From Candidatus Borrarchaeota archaeon (lineage in GTDB: Archaea; Asgardarchaeota; Sifarchaeia; Borrarchaeales; Borrarchaeaceae): a stretch of DNA of 10,471 nt. The stretch spans positions 1-10,471 of the forward strand of contig JAEORY010000104.1 of the NCBI GenBank assembly GCA_016840645.1, in the 5' to 3' direction. A program made the translations under genes and the position numbers. Below, piece by piece: positions 6,521-10,471 of the stretch. How positions within the stretch are numbered: position 1 is the stretch's first letter; every line of letters starts with the position of its first letter. The notes beneath the pieces are model-generated. The model saw nothing but the letters and a program-made list of their open reading frames with translations. It did no database searches and was not told the origin of the DNA.

Positions 6521-8017
6521 ATGGACAATATGTCAAAAATATTTGGAGGAAAAATTCCAGGCTTGGATGCACCGATAGATACAAAGATATCTATACCCAA
6601 GATTGAAAAGAACATATTTGATAGACAGATTGCTGCTCTTGATATGAAATTTGATATGAAATTAGATAAAAAACTTAATGTATTTAACAAAAAGCTTCCT
6701 GAACTCAAAATGCCTGCTTTTCAAGATTTATTATCAAAAAAGACTAAAAGGGAAGATATATTTGGCGCTATGACCAAAACCTTTAAGAAAAAGCAGAGAC
6801 AGTTTTTGCCAAATAAAATGAAAATGACACTTAATGGAGGGTCATTTAAAGATATGACAAAAACCTTTGAACAAAAGATGTTATTTAATAGAATGATACA
6901 CCCTGAAAAGATTGCTAGAACAAGACTTAAAACACAAAAAAAATTAGACTTATTTGGTGATTATGATAAAGATGGAGTGATGAATATCTTTGATTGTCGA
7001 CCAAAGATGAAAAAGTGGCAGGGGCCATTTGATAATAACAATAATTCTAATCTTCCGATGGTTCCTGAATATCCTATAGAACCTTATCAGGAACCAATTG
7101 AAATTCCTGCTGCTGAAGAAGAGGAAGAAGAACCAACAACAAAAGTCGTTACTGGTGTTACAGAGGAAGAATCAGTTGAAGAGCCTGCGGAAAACATTGT
7201 TGAAGCTGAATACACAATAGCAGGTGAAGAACCTGCGACAGAAAGGATTAAGAAATTTGTTGGTCAAAAGGTTAAAGATATAGGTGAGATTTTAGCGGTT
7301 CCTGAAGAAGCATATGCTGAATCTGAAAAAGAACCAGAGATTCCATCTGAACCTAAACCTGGAGTATTTAGGAGAGCAGGCGAGGCCTTAGGTATTGTGC
7401 CGACAGCAGAGCAGGTAGCTGAGAGAGAAGAATTAGCTGGAATAAGAAGAGAGGCTAGGAAAGAAGCTGTTGCTGAATTAGAGAAGCAAAAAATTAAAGA
7501 TATATTAACTGGTGAGAAACAGAAAGTTAAAGAAGAATATAGAAAAGAAGTATATAAAACATTAGGCATAGCACCTAGTCCTATTTATCAAGCAGCTAGA
7601 GGAGTTAGTAGACGACCAGGACGATTAGCTAGAGGTATGGAGACCTTACAAACAGGAGTAAGAACATCAACAATGACTCTCTCAGAAGGCATTGGTGCTG
7701 CATTGCCAGGCGCATCACAGAAAATAACTGACCTTATAGGACTTGGGTCAGGCAGAGGATTAGCTATGGGATATTTTTCGTCAACTGGTAGAGGGCTTCA
7801 GATGGGATTTTTGCCAGGCATGGAACCACCAGTAGAAATGCCAACTGCCCCTCCCTCAGTTATTGCTCCAACGCCTGTTACAATGGCACCATCAGCCCCA
7901 GCTCCTCACCCAACATATAGACGAACAGTTGAAACTACTGAAGGTAGAATTATGAGCCCATACAGTAAAAGACCTGTTAGATATACCAGAGGTCCTTATC
8001 GTAAAAGATTTGAATAA
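6521..8017 (+). CDS. 498-residue protein with a Ca2+-loop-like DxDxDG motif, acidic middle and Pro-rich/basic tail
   Basis: There is no signal peptide or membrane helix. Residues 1-140 are basic and helical, with a repeated MTKTF (84-88 and 112-116, 28 residues apart). At 147-161 DYDKDGVMNIFDCRP matches the thrombospondin type 3/EF-hand-like loop DxDxDGxxNxxDC: D147, D149, D151, N155 and D158 could bind one Ca2+, with C159 next to it and KKWQG following. From memory, similar D-D-DG-N-DC-P phrases occur in archaeal proteins of mobile elements; I cannot confirm this here. A Pro/Glu-rich acidic linker (181-280) follows, then a charged helix (295-345), a Gly/Arg segment with GRGLAMGYF/GRGLQMGFL (411-431), a Pro-rich stretch (435-464) and a basic C-terminus (RYTRGPYRKRF). 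Start 6521 is fixed by AGGAGG. It shares its tail design with the giant protein upstream. Function is unknown; a structural role is likely. Confidence 0.88.
   Translation: MDNMSKIFGGKIPGLDAPIDTKISIPKIEKNIFDRQIAALDMKFDMKLDKKLNVFNKKLPELKMPAFQDLLSKKTKREDIFGAMTKTFKKKQRQFLPNKMKMTLNGGSFKDMTKTFEQKMLFNRMIHPEKIARTRLKTQKKLDLFGDYDKDGVMNIFDCRPKMKKWQGPFDNNNNSNLPMVPEYPIEPYQEPIEIPAAEEEEEEPTTKVVTGVTEEESVEEPAENIVEAEYTIAGEEPATERIKKFVGQKVKDIGEILAVPEEAYAESEKEPEIPSEPKPGVFRRAGEALGIVPTAEQVAEREELAGIRREARKEAVAELEKQKIKDILTGEKQKVKEEYRKEVYKTLGIAPSPIYQAARGVSRRPGRLARGMETLQTGVRTSTMTLSEGIGAALPGASQKITDLIGLGSGRGLAMGYFSSTGRGLQMGFLPGMEPPVEMPTAPPSVIAPTPVTMAPSAPAPHPTYRRTVETTEGRIMSPYSKRPVRYTRGPYRKRFE
7751..7822 (+). repeat. Tandem 12-residue repeat GRGL(A/Q)MG(Y/F)
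   Basis: Residues 411-422 (GRGLAMGYFSST) and 423-434 (GRGLQMGFLPGM) are adjacent copies of a 12-residue unit, conserved in the first eight positions apart from A/Q and Y/F changes. A related phrase, GRGMAGW, occurs in the tail of the giant protein (residues 1526-1532). Confidence 0.55.
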
Positions 8018-8018
8018 A

Positions 8019-8022
8019 GGAG
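8019..8022 (+). promoter_or_regulatory. Shine-Dalgarno for the secreted protein
   Basis: GGAG (within AAAGGAG that overlaps the previous stop codon) lies 5 bases before ATG 8028 and 8 before ATG 8031. Either of the two adjacent ATGs could serve; the choice changes the protein by a single residue. Confidence 0.6.
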
Positions 8023-8027
8023 TTATT

Positions 8028-10471
8028 ATGATGGCAGATGTTAGAAAACAAATTATTATATTCCTGACGATATTAGTTCTTTTAAGTAGTATAGTGTTTG
8101 CTCAGTATCACACTTTTGTATTTAATGAGCCATTTAATAATGCATCAAATATTAATGCTTCAAGGTCTTCAGACTATCAAGTGAGTGGCGGATTATTAAG
8201 TTTACTTTTTTCAACAGGAGGATTTTTTGATGAGTTTAATGATGCTTCAATCAATTCTACTTTGTGGTCTCAGTCAAGTTGTACAGAGACAGGAACAACT
8301 TTTAATGTTAATACTAGAAGGATTGCAACACAAGTTGGAAGTGGAACAACTAATGCATATATGAACAATAAGTTAGATTTAGAAATGACACGAACTAAAA
8401 ATATTACTATTATTTTAAGTTCAACACAAGCAGCTATGGATTATTCTGAATATTGTAAAGCAAGTGAATGCGGTGATGGGAGCTATGGACCAGGAGTATG
8501 TTATGGTGACACTTGGGCATATTTAAATGCAATAGAATGGAACGGTCAGACAGCAGGAGCAGGAAGTAAAAGCAACAGCCACCTTGTTTATTCTAGAGGA
8601 AGTGGTAGTGGGTCTTCTGGAATATATATTTATAATATCTATTATAATGCTTCTGATATGAAGATGACAGTTAAGAGAAACGGTGCAACACAAACGACTT
8701 GGGATTTATCAACTTGGGCAAACGTTTCAGTTTCTTTTAATGCACGAACATATTCAGCCTGGAATGGTGAGTGTGGTTTTGGGTGTTTTGAATGTGATTC
8801 ATCATCATATATTTATTTGTACAATTGGACACAGGAGTCAATAGGATATGGCCCAGACGGAAAGGTTTATTCTGAGACAATTAATATGCTTGGAAAGATG
8901 TCAAACTTTACTTTGACTACTGAATCTAATTGTAACAATCCAAGTTATGATTGTACTTATAATGTTTCATGTGATAGTGGAATAACATATTATAGTGATG
9001 TTCAAAATGCTACAATAACTAATTGTCAGGTAAAAGATGATAAGTTGTTATGGGCTTTAGATTTTTTTACAACTGATGGAACTGCTACTCCACAAATATA
9101 TAACTTATATTTTGAAGGCTATAATTGGCAACCAACGTTTAATCAGTCATTAGGAAGTACCACTATAATTAAAGGCACACAAGTTGATGTTGATGCTAAT
9201 TGTTCTGATTCAGAAAGTGATACAATAACATATTATGATAATAGCCCATATTTTACAGTAGACCCTAGTGGTGGTAATGTAACAATTAATACATCATTAT
9301 TTCCTTATGGTGCTCATACGATAAGATTTACTTGCAATGATACTTGGGGAGGAGATTATAGAGATTTTAATTTAGATGTAAGAAGTAATCCCCCAAGTGC
9401 TCCTGAATGGTTAAAACCTGGAACCGAGGTGTTTTTTAATGATTCAATACAAGAAAAATTTATGAGTTTTTTTCTTACAAATATTTCATGTTATCAAGAA
9501 TCAGCTAATATTAGTGACCAAACAGGAATGGATGGAAATTGTGGACTTAATTATTCAGGCAATTATTATGTAACTGCAAATTATTTATATATTAATTATA
9601 CAAAACCGTCTGGATACCAATATGGTAGTTTATGGAGAGTTGAGCATGGAAGTCTGTCAGGTTATAATATACTTCTTCCAAATGCTTGTTTAAGTCAGAG
9701 TCCTCTTCAGTTAAGAATATATTCTGAGGCACATCTTAATTATGGTGAATCTCAACCTTCTTGTTATAATGGTACTGCTTGGCAAAACGTGGGAATTAAT
9801 GCTTTGAGTCTTTTAGGAGTAAATTATATTACAGGAAACAGTGCTTTTATGTATGATGGTAATTGGAACACTCATTCTGCTTATGCTTCATGGGTGCCGC
9901 AATGGAGAACAGAATTTGGTGGTAGTAATATTGAAGCAAACGTTTATGAAGAAGCAATGCTTTGGCTTGTTCCGGCCTATTTACCTGATAGAGAATATAT
10001 AAGATTGCCAGGTGAATCAAGGGTTGTTGAAGCTAATTTATCTGCTGATGCTACAATTCCTTTTTGGTTAGATATTGGGAATTATAATTATTTAGTTAAT
10101 TATACGATTAATCAAAGCTATAATTTTACGATTCCGTTTAATGATTATTTAGAAAATAATTGTACACCGTATCAATTATGTGATGTACCACTTATTTTTA
10201 CTGCTAATCAAACTGGTACTGTTAATTTTTCATTTAAATTAATTTATGATAATGAATCATTAGGCCAAGTAGTTAATATATCATGGGCCAATGCTACTGA
10301 TTTAGATAATGATACAATAACTTATACAGTTGAAGCTCAAACTGATGGAGGTTGGTTTAGTGTAATCAGTGGAATATTAAATAATTGGTATAACTGGGTT
10401 GTAGATTTTGTTTATACTGGTCCAATAAGTTTTAGAGTAAAAGCAACAGACCAATGGAATGATACATCTAA
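8028..10471 (+). CDS. Secreted, heavily sequon-bearing multidomain surface protein (5' part; runs off right edge)
   Basis: An open frame of 814 codons without a stop continues past the window. Residues 1-26 form a signal peptide (KQ, hydrophobic core 9-24, VFA then Q), so the protein is exported. Residues about 67-285 begin FFDEFNDASINSTLW, the usual opening of archaeal concanavalin/LamG-like beta-sandwich domains, and may bind glycans. Residues 366-452 look cadherin/Ig-like (VDVDANCSDSESDTITYY then HTIRFTCNDTW). About 465-650 is another beta-rich module with YDGNWNTHS and NVYEEAMLW, possibly discoidin-like. About 661-741 holds a close Cys pair (712, 718). About 745-810 is Ig/fibronectin III-like (VNISWANATDLDNDTITYTV). 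I count 19 Cys, which outside the cell suggests disulfides, and 33 NxS/T sequons. It is probably a cell-surface adhesin or a virion spike glycoprotein. The C-terminus, where an anchor would be, is not seen. Confidence 0.88.
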   Translation, partial: MMADVRKQIIIFLTILVLLSSIVFAQYHTFVFNEPFNNASNINASRSSDYQVSGGLLSLLFSTGGFFDEFNDASINSTLWSQSSCTETGTTFNVNTRRIATQVGSGTTNAYMNNKLDLEMTRTKNITIILSSTQAAMDYSEYCKASECGDGSYGPGVCYGDTWAYLNAIEWNGQTAGAGSKSNSHLVYSRGSGSGSSGIYIYNIYYNASDMKMTVKRNGATQTTWDLSTWANVSVSFNARTYSAWNGECGFGCFECDSSSYIYLYNWTQESIGYGPDGKVYSETINMLGKMSNFTLTTESNCNNPSYDCTYNVSCDSGITYYSDVQNATITNCQVKDDKLLWALDFFTTDGTATPQIYNLYFEGYNWQPTFNQSLGSTTIIKGTQVDVDANCSDSESDTITYYDNSPYFTVDPSGGNVTINTSLFPYGAHTIRFTCNDTWGGDYRDFNLDVRSNPPSAPEWLKPGTEVFFNDSIQEKFMSFFLTNISCYQESANISDQTGMDGNCGLNYSGNYYVTANYLYINYTKPSGYQYGSLWRVEHGSLSGYNILLPNACLSQSPLQLRIYSEAHLNYGESQPSCYNGTAWQNVGINALSLLGVNYITGNSAFMYDGNWNTHSAYASWVPQWRTEFGGSNIEANVYEEAMLWLVPAYLPDREYIRLPGESRVVEANLSADATIPFWLDIGNYNYLVNYTINQSYNFTIPFNDYLENNCTPYQLCDVPLIFTANQTGTVNFSFKLIYDNESLGQVVNISWANATDLDNDTITYTVEAQTDGGWFSVISGILNNWYNWVVDFVYTGPISFRVKATDQWNDTS

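Noticed and set aside
6514..6532. Alternative starts at ATG 6514 and ATG 6530 for the 498-residue protein
   Set aside because: 6514 is in another frame and only 2 bases from the Shine-Dalgarno; 6530 is too far from it compared with 6521.
6312..7569. Open frames on the - strand at 6312-6584, 6499-6708 and 7264-7569
   Set aside because: Each lies inside or across well-supported + strand genes that have good ribosome sites; their sequences are those expected from reading the opposite strand.
1..10471. tRNA, rRNA, CRISPR array, insertion sequence or long direct repeats
   Set aside because: Reading both strands showed no tRNA-like cloverleaf, regularly spaced repeats, transposase or terminal inverted repeats; nearly all bases are accounted for by + strand genes.

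Overview
The window is an AT-rich, gene-dense stretch with every credible gene on the + strand and very short gaps. It suggests an archaeon or an archaeal virus or plasmid. The DPANN lineages (Woesearchaeota, Pacearchaeota or similar) seem most likely, though this is inference. Supporting signs are a BRE/TATA-like element before the one substantial intergenic gap, archaeal-type Shine-Dalgarno sequences (AGGAGG, GAGGTG), arginine written mostly as AGA/AGG and isoleucine often as ATA, all six visible stops being TAA, and a secreted protein with an archaeal style of Asn/Ser/Thr-rich beta-sandwich modules. No rRNA, tRNA, CRISPR array, replication, integrase, terminase, portal or recognisable capsid gene is visible, so host versus element cannot be settled from this window.

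Layout. Bases 1-269 are the 3' end of a gene cut by the left edge. It is followed 1 base later by a 143-residue three-helix membrane protein (271-702), and 1 base later again by a 170-residue soluble protein of unknown role (704-1216). These three look like one transcription unit. A 94-base gap (1217-1310) holds a TATA-like element, an imperfect inverted repeat and a possible 17-codon leader ORF. A second unit then begins: a giant 1624-residue protein (1311-6185) with long helical segments, a Gly/Ala-rich hydrophobic patch, a beta-rich part, a C-terminal coiled coil and a Pro-rich/basic tail; a 105-residue protein with two membrane helices (6187-6504); a 498-residue protein with a Ca2+-loop-like DxDxDGxxNxxDCxP motif and its own Pro-rich/basic tail (6521-8017); and a secreted Cys-rich protein with more than 30 N-glycosylation sequons (8028 to the right edge, still open).

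How the genes may work together. The second unit reads as a cell-envelope or virion module: an outer-surface multidomain protein, a small membrane anchor, and two large proteins without signal peptides that share a tail design and could assemble at the inner face of the membrane or inside a particle. This role comes from architecture and gene order only; none of the four has a certain family assignment here.
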